Part shown: in pieces, positions 18,172 through 27,074 of the stretch
Layout of the letters: each line of letters opens with the position of its first letter
Numbering within the stretch: position 1 is the stretch's first letter
From: Lachnospiraceae bacterium
Lineage (GTDB): Bacteria > Bacillota > Clostridia > Lachnospirales > Lachnospiraceae
DNA length: 64,000 bases
Assembly: GCA_024697065.1 (NCBI GenBank)
Contig: JAILGE010000011.1
Span: 62,001-126,000 of the forward strand
Reading direction: 5' to 3'
Made by a program: the position numbers and the translations under genes
The notes under the pieces: model-generated
Told to the model about the DNA's origin: nothing
Seen by the model: only the letters and a program-made list of their open reading frames with translations
The model's database searches: none

Positions 18172-18933
18172 ATGAAGGAGTATTGTACAGTCATACCTGC
18201 ATATAAAAAGCAGTTCGATGCTGATGAAAAAGCATGTACGGATGGCTTTTTCAGAACTCTTAAGAGCGATAAATTCTTTTTTGTGCCGGAGAGCCTTGAC
18301 TTATCATGGTATGAATCCAATTATCCTGATGCTCGTTTTATCAGATTTCCGGACAGTTATTTTACGGGGACCAAGGGATATAACAGGCTCTTATTGAATG
18401 AGAGATTCTACGATAAGTTCGCGGATTATACATATATACTTATAGCGCAGCCTGATGCCGCCCTCTGGAGCAGTCAGGATCGCATACCGGAATTTATAGC
18501 AAAGGGGTACGATTATATAGGTGCGCCGTGGGAACCGGAACGCCGTATCTGGGAGTGGACATTTCCGAAGAAAAAGGGCGGGCGCATAAAGTGTCTTAAG
18601 AAAAAGGGACAGGGTATAACCATGGGAAACGGAGGCTTCTGCCTTCGAAACGTAAAGATGTGTAAAGCGCTGATCCATGAATTCAGATGGAGAAAGTGTT
18701 ATTGGTTCTTTAAACGAAGTGAAGATATATTCTTCGGAGTATTCGGCCCGGATAACAGATGCGGATTTAAAAATGCGGACGTAAAAACCGGAAGAAGTTT
18801 TTCAAGAGAGTATGGATTAAGGGAAAGCGTCAGGAACGGCGATGTTCCGTATGCTGTTCACGGATGGTCAAAGGATTTTGAGAGTTTTACCGAAATGAGA
18901 TCATTCCTTGCGGAATACGGTATCAATATTTGA
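18172..18933 (+). CDS. DUF5672 family protein
   Basis: This 253-residue protein matches the DUF5672 pattern found in surface-glycan clusters: CTVIPAYKKQFDADEKAC, FPDSYFTGTKGYNRLLL, FADYTYILIAQPDAALW, YDYIGAPWEPE and GNGGFCLRNVKMC. The ILIAQPDAALW stretch resembles the D-x-D region of GT-A transferases, so a glycosyltransferase role is likely but unproven. I chose ATG 18172 because GGGAAGAG lies upstream; a GTG at 18136 would add 12 residues. It has no membrane segment and probably works in the cytosol beside the GT2 and GT4 enzymes that flank it. Confidence 0.75.
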   Translation: MKEYCTVIPAYKKQFDADEKACTDGFFRTLKSDKFFFVPESLDLSWYESNYPDARFIRFPDSYFTGTKGYNRLLLNERFYDKFADYTYILIAQPDAALWSSQDRIPEFIAKGYDYIGAPWEPERRIWEWTFPKKKGGRIKCLKKKGQGITMGNGGFCLRNVKMCKALIHEFRWRKCYWFFKRSEDIFFGVFGPDNRCGFKNADVKTGRSFSREYGLRESVRNGDVPYAVHGWSKDFESFTEMRSFLAEYGINI

Positions 18934-18948
18934 AAGGAGTGCGGGTGA

Positions 18949-20070
18949 ATGGGGGAAAAAAATCTTGTCAGCGTGATCATTCCTGTATATCAGGCAAAGG
19001 ATAATCTGGAGACATGTCTTGCAAGTGTACTTGCACAGGATGCCACTGATTTTGAAGTTGTCCTTGTGGATGACGGATCCACGGACGGATCGGCAGAGAT
19101 ATGTGATGAATTTGCGCGGAAGCATGAATGCGTTAAAGTATTTCATACCGATAATCACGGAGCTGCCGCAGCAAGAAATTACGGTATTGATAAAGCAGAG
19201 GGAGAACTTATCTGTTTTATAGACAGTGATGATACGGTTACCAAGGATCATATTTCATACCTGAGAAAGCTGTTGACGGAAACCGAATCGGATATAGCTG
19301 TAGGCTCCTTCGGAAAAATTTATGAAGAAAAAAACAAAGAAGGACAAAAGAGTACGGCAGACAGTATTCGCAGTACTATGAAGGATATCTTTGCGGAAAC
19401 CAAAAGTGTTTCTTCCAGAGTTTTTTCGGACGTGAAAAAGTTCGCGGATAAAAAAATGGGAAAGGATGACACGGACAGTGTCTCTGAAAATGCCGAAGAT
19501 ATATTATTCTATTCCGGTAATACAGCTCTGGAAGATCTCCTGTATCAGAAGCACTTTATGTCGGTTCCATGGGGAATGATCTCACAGAGAAAGCTTTGGA
19601 ATAGTGTCAGATTTCCGGAAGGTACTGAAGCGGAAGATATGGGAACGATATACAGGCTGTTTGCCGCGGCAAACGGGATAGTATGGGGCGGAAGGAAGAC
19701 CTACAGGTATTATCAGAGATCCGGAAGTACCATGTATTCTACCGGTTCCACCAGAAACAAAGCATACTACAGACACAGCAGGGAGATGCTTGTTTTCATA
19801 AAGGACAGATATCCTTCATATTATCCCGCTGCTCTTTCAAGACATTTTTCAACATGCTGTCAGATATTATCCGAAGCGGAAAGCGGTATCGGTAAGTCAC
19901 TGGAAATGCATGTCAAAAAGGATATCACTCTTCTTGCACCTAGGATAATAAAAGATGACAGGTGCAGAGTGCAGAACAAGTCTGCCGCATCCATTGCGCT
20001 TGTCAGTGTGGATGCGCTGGCAGGGTCACTTAAGGTGTACGACAAAGGAAAGAGATGGTATCTCGGATGA
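18949..20070 (+). CDS. Family 2 glycosyltransferase
   Basis: A 373-residue GT2 enzyme. The start VSVIIPVYQAKDNLETCL, LVDDGSTDGSAEICDEF and CFIDSDDTVTKDH are the standard GT-A motifs. Between about 120 and 190 lies a charged insert rich in Lys, Asp and Ser (FGKIYEEKNKEGQKS and following) that ordinary GT2 proteins lack. The conserved acceptor half then resumes with GNTALEDLLYQKHF. AAAGGAG stands nine bases before the ATG, one of the best ribosome sites in the locus. Its stop overlaps the next gene by four bases. Confidence 0.88.
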   Translation: MGEKNLVSVIIPVYQAKDNLETCLASVLAQDATDFEVVLVDDGSTDGSAEICDEFARKHECVKVFHTDNHGAAAARNYGIDKAEGELICFIDSDDTVTKDHISYLRKLLTETESDIAVGSFGKIYEEKNKEGQKSTADSIRSTMKDIFAETKSVSSRVFSDVKKFADKKMGKDDTDSVSENAEDILFYSGNTALEDLLYQKHFMSVPWGMISQRKLWNSVRFPEGTEAEDMGTIYRLFAAANGIVWGGRKTYRYYQRSGSTMYSTGSTRNKAYYRHSREMLVFIKDRYPSYYPAALSRHFSTCCQILSEAESGIGKSLEMHVKKDITLLAPRIIKDDRCRVQNKSAASIALVSVDALAGSLKVYDKGKRWYLG

Positions 20071-21248
20071 ATATACTTACTGTTGCCGAATATCAGGGCA
20101 GATGCGATGAAGCGGGAAGAGCTGTGGGGCATGCGCCGAAGGTCCTTACGGAATACCTGTCATGTGTCCATGAAGGAAGAGACGTGCGTGTATTTGCGCC
20201 CAAAAACGTTATAAGATCCGCATGTTGTATCGCCGGCGTCAAAAAGAAGGAGACCGCTGAGGATGGCGATAAGGCACTTCTCTGGAAAAAACTTATCAGA
20301 GAACATAAAGTAAGGGTACTTCCTCATCATATAGTAATGAAGGGGCATACCTCATTCTGCGGCAGGATAATGAATAAGCTTCGGATGTTTGCCAATATCA
20401 GGATGGTTCTCAGAAACTCCCCCGGGAAAAAGGTATGGTTTTTTAATACTGAATATTATCTGATGCTGTATCTTGCTCTGTTCGGGAATGGCGGGAAAGA
20501 AATATATATCACTACCTTTATGGAAGGCTTCAGGGCCGGAAAGAACGGAAGGTTTGCTTACTTTAAACAAAAGATTTTTGAGAAGGCGCAAAAGAAGATT
20601 AAACTTATCATAGCAACGGGGCCGGGGTATGAGTTTAAAAATGCCGAATCTGTTTTTATTCCGGATTATATATATGATCCGGGATTATATGAAAAGTTCC
20701 GAAAGGATAAAAACGACAGAGAACTGAAAAAGTATGCTGTCTGTCTGGGAACCATGAATCCGGAAAAACAGCTTGAGGAAATGGTGGAGGCTTTTACAAG
20801 GACCGGGTATCCGCTGATCGTTGCAGGATTTTTTTATGATAAAGACAGGCTTTTGAAGTTAAGACAGATGGCAGGAGACAATGTGGATATCCGTGACGGA
20901 TATCTGTCAAAGGATGAATATCTGGATCTCCTTGCGGGAGCGGAGTTTGCGGTTCTCCCGTATTCGCCGGACCAGTATTCCAATCAGACATCCGGCGTGC
21001 TTCAGGAGGCGGTATTTCTTGATACGGTCCCGTTATCTTACAATGCAGTACTTGATGGGAACAGGGTACCGGGTGTGGGCTTCGATTCCTTTGATGACAT
21101 AGATACGGATATGTTAGAGATCTCTGAAAAAAAGAGAAAAGAATTTACCGCTCATTATATGCACCTGAGGGAAGAGATATATGACAGTTCTGTTGTGGAG
21201 ACAAAGCTTCAAAAATGTTTTGATCAGTCCGAAGAGGCAGACGCCTGA
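20067..21248 (+). CDS. Family 4-like glycosyltransferase
   Basis: A 393-residue GT-B type protein. It begins MNILTVAEYQGRCDEAGRA, and the C-terminal donor domain has YAVCLGTMNPEKQLEEMVEAF, LIVAGFFYDKDRLLKL and LLAGAEFAVLPYSPDQYSNQ. The usual first Glu of the GT4 E-x7-E motif is replaced by a Asn/Gln-rich turn before SGVLQEAVFLDTVPL, so it belongs to a divergent branch. I prefer the ATG at 20067, which overlaps the previous stop (ATGA); ATG 20055 would add four residues. Sugar specificity is unknown. Confidence 0.8.
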   Translation: MNILTVAEYQGRCDEAGRAVGHAPKVLTEYLSCVHEGRDVRVFAPKNVIRSACCIAGVKKKETAEDGDKALLWKKLIREHKVRVLPHHIVMKGHTSFCGRIMNKLRMFANIRMVLRNSPGKKVWFFNTEYYLMLYLALFGNGGKEIYITTFMEGFRAGKNGRFAYFKQKIFEKAQKKIKLIIATGPGYEFKNAESVFIPDYIYDPGLYEKFRKDKNDRELKKYAVCLGTMNPEKQLEEMVEAFTRTGYPLIVAGFFYDKDRLLKLRQMAGDNVDIRDGYLSKDEYLDLLAGAEFAVLPYSPDQYSNQTSGVLQEAVFLDTVPLSYNAVLDGNRVPGVGFDSFDDIDTDMLEISEKKRKEFTAHYMHLREEIYDSSVVETKLQKCFDQSEEADA

Positions 21249-21283
21249 TAATTCAGATCGGGTTGCAGACGGAGAAAGTAAAG

Positions 21284-22390
21284 ATGGGAAAAGACATCAA
21301 AAAAATAATGTTTCATATCAACAGCCTTGAAAGAGGCGGCGCAGAGCGCGTGGTAACTGTTCTGTCCGCTGAATTTGTAAAGATGGGATATGAGGTTTCC
21401 ATAGCGACAGAGTGGCAGAAAGAAAATGAATATCCGCTTCCGCAAGGCGTAAGCAGGATAGACGTGGGGCTTGGTGAAGCGGAAAGCGGACTTTCCAGAT
21501 CTGCCAGGATACGGAAAAGGATAACACTTCTTCATGAAGCCATAGTCAAAGAAAAACCGGATGTGCTTTTTGCTTTCTTAAGAAACAATAATTACAGAGC
21601 TGTGGCTGCTGCAAAGGGGACGGATACGGAAGTGATAGTCTCCGAAAGAAGCGACCCCAGAGCGGAATACGCATCAAAGGCACAGAAGCTTCTTGCTGCT
21701 TATTATTACGGTGCGGCAGCGGGATGTGTTTTCCAGACAAAGCAGGCACTGGATTTTTTCGGAAGCGGCATCAGGAAAAAATCCTGTGTGATACTTAATC
21801 CGCTGGACAGGAAATATCTGGAGGCTGATATTGATGTTCCAAAGAGGAAATCAATAGTATGTGCGGCCAGGATAGCATATGTAAAAGATCATATGACGCT
21901 TTTGCGTGCATATGAAAGAGTGCTGGAAAAGCATCCGGATCATGTGCTTGAGCTCTACGGCGGACGAGGTGAAGACAATGCCGTATTTCAGCTTAAGGAG
22001 CATATCAGGTCTCATGGACTGGAGGATAAAGTAAAGCTTTTCGGAGCATGTAATGATCTTGAAAAAAGGCTCCCGGGGGCTGAAGTGTCTGTACTGGCTT
22101 CAAAATTTGAAGGTATGCCAAATTCCATAATGGAAGCCATGGCCATGGGGATACCCTGTGTTGCAAGTGACTGCCCCGGAGGTGTACGTATGCTAGTTAA
22201 AGACGGAGAGACGGGACTCTTATTCAGGACAGGGGATGATGAGGAGCTTGCCGCAGGAATATGCAAAATGATAGAGAATCCGGGTGAAGCTGCAAGGATC
22301 GCGAAGACAGCCCGTGAGTCTGTTCTTAAGTGCACACCGGAAATGATAGCAAACGAATGGCTGGAATATGCGCGGAAGGTACGCAAATGA
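21284..22390 (+). CDS. Family 4 glycosyltransferase
   Basis: A 368-residue GT4 enzyme. FHINSLERGGAERVVTVL is the standard N-terminal glycine-rich motif. The donor domain shows CAARIAYVKDHMTLLRAYE and FEGMPNSIMEAMAMGIPC with the E-x7-E pair, followed by SDCPGG and the C-terminal helix. The ATG at 21284 has GGAG nine bases upstream; a TTG at 21263 would add seven residues. It overlaps the next GT4 gene by four bases and is separated from the previous one by 35 bases. Confidence 0.9.
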   Translation: MGKDIKKIMFHINSLERGGAERVVTVLSAEFVKMGYEVSIATEWQKENEYPLPQGVSRIDVGLGEAESGLSRSARIRKRITLLHEAIVKEKPDVLFAFLRNNNYRAVAAAKGTDTEVIVSERSDPRAEYASKAQKLLAAYYYGAAAGCVFQTKQALDFFGSGIRKKSCVILNPLDRKYLEADIDVPKRKSIVCAARIAYVKDHMTLLRAYERVLEKHPDHVLELYGGRGEDNAVFQLKEHIRSHGLEDKVKLFGACNDLEKRLPGAEVSVLASKFEGMPNSIMEAMAMGIPCVASDCPGGVRMLVKDGETGLLFRTGDDEELAAGICKMIENPGEAARIAKTARESVLKCTPEMIANEWLEYARKVRK

Positions 22391-23553
22391 GTGCAAAGAA
22401 GATTCTCATCGCGGCAGAGACTCCGGTCCTTCCCATAGACCGCGGAAACAGAAAAAGAATATGGAATCTGATGAAGCTTTTGGAACAGCATGGCTGTGAA
22501 GTTGATTTTCTATATCTGGATACTTATGATGATGCGGATATAACCGAGACTCGTGAATGGATCGGGGAAGAGCATTTTTACAGTATACAGAATAAGAAAA
22601 GGTCGTTTCCCGTATTTGTAAAGCGCAAGATCAGGAAGATCATGGAGATACTTCATTGTCAGATAGCTTTCAAATATTTCAGCCTTGATGAGAGAGTATC
22701 GCCGAAGCTGGATGATGATCTGAAGGAATTCTTTGACAGTCATCATTACGATCAGGTGTGGGTTGTATGTATATATAACTCCAGGGTGTTCCTCTCTGTG
22801 CCGAAGGGGACGTTAAAAGTTCTTGAGACTCAGAACGTGTCCTGCGTAAAAAGGCAGGAGTACGAAGCGGTAGGATACCGCAATTATGAGTTCGCTTTAA
22901 AAAAAGACGTTGAAGCAAAGGGCCTGGCCCGTGCTGATGTGGTGATAGCCATACAAAATGAAGAGGAAGCATTTTTCGAAAGCATTCTTCCGGACTGCGT
23001 AAAGGCTGTCACCATAGGAGAAAACATGCCTGTTCATGAGCCGCATGTTTCTTCGTCGAAGATGGTTTTATTCCTTGGAAGCACTTATGTTATAAACAGG
23101 GACGGGCTTATGAATTTCATTGATAATGTCCTTCCGGTTCTTAAAGAGAAGTGCCCGGAGGCGGAGGTTGTCATTGCAGGGTCGATCTGTAAGACCATTC
23201 CCGACAGTGCCGATTACAGGAAGATGGGGTGGGTGGATGATCTGGATGAGATATATAAACAAGCCAGAGTGGTGATAAATCCCGTAAGACACGGTGCAGG
23301 GCTCAACATTAAAATGGTGGAAGCACTGTCACAGGCAAAACCCATAGTCTCTGTGCAAAAGGGAATGAGAGGACTGAAAGGCTGCGGTGCTTCCGTAACC
23401 GATGATCCTGTGAAATTTGCGGAAGAGATAACGGCCGTGATAAGAGATGACAGGAAAGCTCTTGAGATGTCAGAGCGCGCTGTTGATTTTATGAAAGAAT
23501 ACGAAGAAGCCAACAGTCTTGCACTTAAAGAACTGCTGGATATATCTGTATGA
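22387..23553 (+). CDS. Family 4 glycosyltransferase
   Basis: A 388-residue GT-B protein with the opening KILIAAETPVLPIDRGNRKR, an N-terminal acceptor domain, and a donor domain with VLFLGSTYVINRDGLMNFI, VVIAGSICKTIP and the motif VINPVRHGAGLNIKMVEAL. That last form (GxGxNxKMVEA) is typical of the GT4 group annotated as Glyco_trans_1_4. I chose the ATG in the stop of the previous gene, with GGAAGG seven bases upstream. Donor and acceptor are not predictable. Confidence 0.87.
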   Translation: MSAKKILIAAETPVLPIDRGNRKRIWNLMKLLEQHGCEVDFLYLDTYDDADITETREWIGEEHFYSIQNKKRSFPVFVKRKIRKIMEILHCQIAFKYFSLDERVSPKLDDDLKEFFDSHHYDQVWVVCIYNSRVFLSVPKGTLKVLETQNVSCVKRQEYEAVGYRNYEFALKKDVEAKGLARADVVIAIQNEEEAFFESILPDCVKAVTIGENMPVHEPHVSSSKMVLFLGSTYVINRDGLMNFIDNVLPVLKEKCPEAEVVIAGSICKTIPDSADYRKMGWVDDLDEIYKQARVVINPVRHGAGLNIKMVEALSQAKPIVSVQKGMRGLKGCGASVTDDPVKFAEEITAVIRDDRKALEMSERAVDFMKEYEEANSLALKELLDISV

Positions 23554-23566
23554 GAGACGACGGAAA

Positions 23567-24721
23567 ATGAGTGACGTAAAGAAACTGAAGAAAATTGCTG
23601 TAGTTGGTCCGGTTTATCCCTATGCCAGCGGGATATCTCACTATACGGGCCTGCTCATAAAAGCCCTTAGGAAAAAGTATGATGTGGAAGCATTTTCATA
23701 TTCGCTTCAATATCCGAAGTTTATGTTCAAACGTAAGCAAAAGGATTTCAGCAACAGGACTTTTGAAATCGACGGAGCACACTTTATGATAAATACTGCG
23801 AATCCTTTTAACTGGTTTGCATCGGCATCTAAGATAAAGAAGACAGATCCGGATCTGGTCATTGTTCAGTGGTGGCATCCTTATTTTGCACCCTGCTATC
23901 AGATGATGCTCGCAGGAATGAAGAAAAAGATTCCGGTGATATTTGTCTGTCATAATGTGCTGCCTCATGAGAGATTTCCCATGGACAGATTCCTCACAAA
24001 GGGGACATTGAAAAAGGGAAGCTTTTGCATACTCCATTCAAAGGGCGATGAAAAGGATCTGAAAGATCTGTTGCCGGACATGCCGTATAAGAGAACTGTT
24101 CTTGCTACATACAATGCTTTTAAGCTTACCGGTATGAGTAGGGAAGCGGCAAGAGAGAAACTGGGTATTTCGGAAGATGAAAAGCTGATTCTTTTCTTTG
24201 GCCTGGTAAGACCCTACAAGGGACTCAAATATCTTATACAGGCATCGGGGGAGATCGTGGAAAAGATCCCCAAGGCGAAGATACTCATAGCCGGAGATTT
24301 CGGAAACAGCAAAGATGAATATATGAAGATGATAGAAGACAGCGGAGTGAAGGAACACTTTATGATCCGTGACGGATACGTTCCGGATACCGAAGTGGAA
24401 CCTTTCTTTGCCGCAGCGGATGTAAATGTATGTCCGTATATCTCGGCGACACAATCGGCAATAGTCCAGATAGCATTCGGCTTCGAACTTCCTGTGATCG
24501 CTACGGATGTGGGAGGCCTTCCGGAAGCAGTGACTGACGGGAAGACGGGCATGATCGTTCCGCCCGAAGACTCTTCCTTGCTTGCCAAAGCTGTTGTAAA
24601 ATACTTTGTTGAAGGTAAGGCAGAGGAATTCAGAAAGAATGTTAAGGATGAGGCGTACAGGTTTTCGTGGGAACACCTTACCGAGATATTTGAAGAAAGT
24701 TATGAAAGTATAAGGAGATGA
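23567..24721 (+). CDS. Family 4 glycosyltransferase
   Basis: A 384-residue GT4 protein. The opening IAVVGPVYPYASGISHYTG is typical, VIVQWWHPYFAPCYQMML and VFVCHNVLPHE lie in the acceptor half, and LFFGLVRPYKGLKYLIQA with ILIAGDFGNS marks the donor half. The E-x7-E region reads CPYISATQSAIVQIAFGFELP, so the first Glu is missing, as in several GT4 subgroups. It starts 13 bases after the previous stop with only a weak GGA box. The nucleotide-sugar dehydrogenase follows at once. Confidence 0.87.
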   Translation: MSDVKKLKKIAVVGPVYPYASGISHYTGLLIKALRKKYDVEAFSYSLQYPKFMFKRKQKDFSNRTFEIDGAHFMINTANPFNWFASASKIKKTDPDLVIVQWWHPYFAPCYQMMLAGMKKKIPVIFVCHNVLPHERFPMDRFLTKGTLKKGSFCILHSKGDEKDLKDLLPDMPYKRTVLATYNAFKLTGMSREAAREKLGISEDEKLILFFGLVRPYKGLKYLIQASGEIVEKIPKAKILIAGDFGNSKDEYMKMIEDSGVKEHFMIRDGYVPDTEVEPFFAAADVNVCPYISATQSAIVQIAFGFELPVIATDVGGLPEAVTDGKTGMIVPPEDSSLLAKAVVKYFVEGKAEEFRKNVKDEAYRFSWEHLTEIFEESYESIRR

Positions 24722-24726
24722 TCCAA

Positions 24727-26040
24727 ATGGATATTCTGGAAAAACTTAAAAAGGGTGAGACTAAACTTTCCCTTGTAGGCCTTGGATATGTGGGAATGCC
24801 TATTGCTGTGGAATTTGCAAAGCGCGGTATCAAAGTAATAGGATATGATCTCAATGAGGAAAAGATAGAGCTTTACAGGAGGGGGATCGATCCTACAAAA
24901 GAAGCAGGAGATGAAGTGATCAAAAACACAACGGTGGAATTCACGTCCGATCCGGAAAAACTTAAGGAAGCTTCTTTTCATATCGTGGCTGTACCCACAC
25001 CCGTAAACAGTGATCATACTCCGGATCTTCGCCCTGTGGAAGGAGCGGCAAGAATACTGGGACAGCATATAGCCAGAGGTTCGGTCGTAGTATTTGAATC
25101 TACCGTGTATCCCGGAGTTACGGAGGATATCTGTGTTCCGATCATTGAAAAGGAATCGGGACTGAAGTGCGGCATTGATTTCAAGATCGGTTATTCACCG
25201 GAACGTATCAATCCGGGAGATAAGATTCACAGATTAAGTTCTATCAGGAAGATAGTGTCCGGTATGGATGAAGAGACTCTTGAGACCGTGGCAGGCGTTT
25301 ACAGCATTGTTGTGGATGCGGGAGTACATAAGGCAGAGTCCATCAAAGTTGCAGAAGCCGCAAAAGTTATAGAGAACAGTCAGCGTGATATCAATATCGC
25401 ATTCATGAATGAACTTTCCATCATATTCGGCAAAATGGGGATCGATACTCTTGCGGTCCTTGAAGCTGCGGGAACAAAGTGGAACTTTCTCCCCTTCAGA
25501 CCGGGACTGGTGGGAGGTCATTGCATAGGCGTGGATCCTTACTACCTTACCTACAAGGCTGAAGAACTGGGATATCATTCACAGGTCATACTATCGGGAC
25601 GCAGGATAAATGATTCTATGGGTAAGTATGTTGCGGAGAACTGTGTTAAGCAGCTTATCGCCGTAGAAAAGCCCGTAAAAAATGCCAGGGTAGCCATACT
25701 TGGATTTACATTTAAAGAAAACTGCCCCGACACCAGGAACAGTAAGGTATTCGACATTGTTGAAGAACTCCGCGAGTACGGTATTGAGCCTGTCATAGCA
25801 GATCCTCAGGCGGATCGGGACGAGGCAAAGAGACTTTACGGAGTTACGCTTTCGGATATGAAGGATGTAAAGGATATGGATGCGGTCATTCTTGCTGTAG
25901 CGCATTCCGATTTCGAATCCCTGACGATTAAAGATATGGATGGTTTCTTCGGAAACGGGACAAGACTTCTCCTTGATATAAAGGGAACGAAGAACAGAAA
26001 GGAATATGAAAAAGCAGGCTACCGTTATTGGAGACTGTGA
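24727..26040 (+). CDS. UDP-N-acetyl-D-galactosamine dehydrogenase (TviB/WbpO-like)
   Basis: This NAD-dependent enzyme oxidises C6 of a UDP-HexNAc to the uronic acid, most likely UDP-GalNAc to UDP-GalNAcA. The 437 residues show the Rossmann motif GLGYVGMPIAVEF, VPTPVNSDHTPDL, ESTVYPGVTEDICVPI, YSPERINPGD, the catalytic Cys in GLVGGHCIGVDPYYL and the C-terminal domain from GFTFKENCPDTRN. The wording YYLTYKAEELGYH and SGRRINDSMG is that of TviB/WbpO rather than WecC or UDP-glucose dehydrogenase. AAGGAG lies nine bases before the ATG at 24727; ATG 24718 is too close to it. The TviC/WbpP-like epimerase follows directly, completing the pathway seen in the Vi antigen. Confidence 0.87.
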   Translation: MDILEKLKKGETKLSLVGLGYVGMPIAVEFAKRGIKVIGYDLNEEKIELYRRGIDPTKEAGDEVIKNTTVEFTSDPEKLKEASFHIVAVPTPVNSDHTPDLRPVEGAARILGQHIARGSVVVFESTVYPGVTEDICVPIIEKESGLKCGIDFKIGYSPERINPGDKIHRLSSIRKIVSGMDEETLETVAGVYSIVVDAGVHKAESIKVAEAAKVIENSQRDINIAFMNELSIIFGKMGIDTLAVLEAAGTKWNFLPFRPGLVGGHCIGVDPYYLTYKAEELGYHSQVILSGRRINDSMGKYVAENCVKQLIAVEKPVKNARVAILGFTFKENCPDTRNSKVFDIVEELREYGIEPVIADPQADRDEAKRLYGVTLSDMKDVKDMDAVILAVAHSDFESLTIKDMDGFFGNGTRLLLDIKGTKNRKEYEKAGYRYWRL

Positions 26041-26051
26041 GGAATAGGATT

Positions 26052-27029
26052 ATGGGATATAAAGATTTAAAATTTCCGGAGAACTCCCTGTTTCTGGTAA
26101 CGGGCGGAGCAGGTTTTATAGGATCAAATCTGTGCGAAGCGATACTGGGACTGGGCTGCAGAGTAAGATGTCTTGATGATCTCTCTACAGGCAAGCAGCG
26201 TAATGTGGATATGTTTGCCGACAATCCCCGATATGAATTCATAAAGGGTGATATTAAAGATCTGGAAACATGTATGAAAGCCTGCGAAGGAGTGGATTAT
26301 GTTCTGAACGAGGCGGCATGGGGATCTGTCCCCAGATCGATTGAGATGCCTCTCTTCTATTGCATGAACAACATCATGGGAACGCTCAACATGCTTGAAG
26401 CTGCAAGACAGAAGGGCGTAAAGAAATTTGTCTACGCATCGAGTTCCAGCGTATACGGTGATGAACCTGTATTGCCCAAAAAGGAAGGCAGGGAGGGAAA
26501 TCTCTTATCTCCCTATGCAGTCAGCAAGCGTGCTGATGAAGAGTGGGCAAAACAATATACAAGACACTATGGTTTGGATACCTACGGGCTCAGATATTTT
26601 AATGTGTTCGGAAGAAGGCAGGACCCGGATGGCGCATACGCAGCTGTTATCCCGAAATTCATAAGGCAGCTTCTTCGCGGAGAGACTCCTGTCATTAACG
26701 GCGACGGAAAGCAGAGCAGAGATTTCACCTACATAGATAATGTTATAGAAGCCAATCTCAAGGCATGCCTTGCGGGGCACGATGCCGCAGGCGAAGCTTA
26801 CAATGTAGCTTTTGGTGGAAGAGAATACCTGATAGATATCTACAAGGGTCTTAACGAAGCACTGGGTATAAATGTGGAGCCCAAGTTCGGTCCCGACAGA
26901 GCGGGAGATATCAAGCACAGTAATGCGGATATTTCGAAGGCCAGGGAGAAGCTGGGATACGATCCGGAATGGAGCTTTGAAAGAGGTATTAAAGAAGCCA
27001 TAGACTGGTATAAAGCAGATCTGGGTTAA
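26052..27029 (+). CDS. UDP-N-acetylglucosamine 4-epimerase (TviC/WbpP-like)
   Basis: This SDR enzyme should convert UDP-GlcNAc to UDP-GalNAc, or act on the corresponding uronates, and so supply the dehydrogenase encoded before it. The 325 residues have TGGAGFIGSNLCEAIL, LDDLSTGKQRNVDMF, NEAAWGSVPRSIEMP (the family-typical substitute for NLAA), YASSSSVYGDEP, the catalytic YAVSK, and FNVFGRRQDPDGAYAAVIP. The EAAWGSVPRS and GRRQDP features are those of WbpP and TviC. AGGA lies eight bases before the ATG at 26052. It is the last + strand gene before the two - strand genes, which converge on it. Confidence 0.88.
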   Translation: MGYKDLKFPENSLFLVTGGAGFIGSNLCEAILGLGCRVRCLDDLSTGKQRNVDMFADNPRYEFIKGDIKDLETCMKACEGVDYVLNEAAWGSVPRSIEMPLFYCMNNIMGTLNMLEAARQKGVKKFVYASSSSVYGDEPVLPKKEGREGNLLSPYAVSKRADEEWAKQYTRHYGLDTYGLRYFNVFGRRQDPDGAYAAVIPKFIRQLLRGETPVINGDGKQSRDFTYIDNVIEANLKACLAGHDAAGEAYNVAFGGREYLIDIYKGLNEALGINVEPKFGPDRAGDIKHSNADISKAREKLGYDPEWSFERGIKEAIDWYKADLG

Positions 27030-27042
27030 GAAGGCTGCGGAA

Positions 27043-27074
27043 GATCCCGGAAAATACCGGATACGTTTTCGGAT
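27043..27074. terminator. Possible bidirectional hairpin between converging genes
   Basis: Between the converging stops, GATCCCGGAAAA (27043-27054) can pair with TTTTCGGATC (27065-27074) with a small bulge. There is no separate T run after the stem, so it is a weak terminator candidate. Confidence 0.25.

Noticed and set aside
18113-18207. Short frame starting LPVIIVACDYGDRKW between the GT4 and DUF5672 genes
   Set aside because: Only about 30 codons, and it overlaps the DUF5672 start; it could be a remnant, but nothing supports translation.
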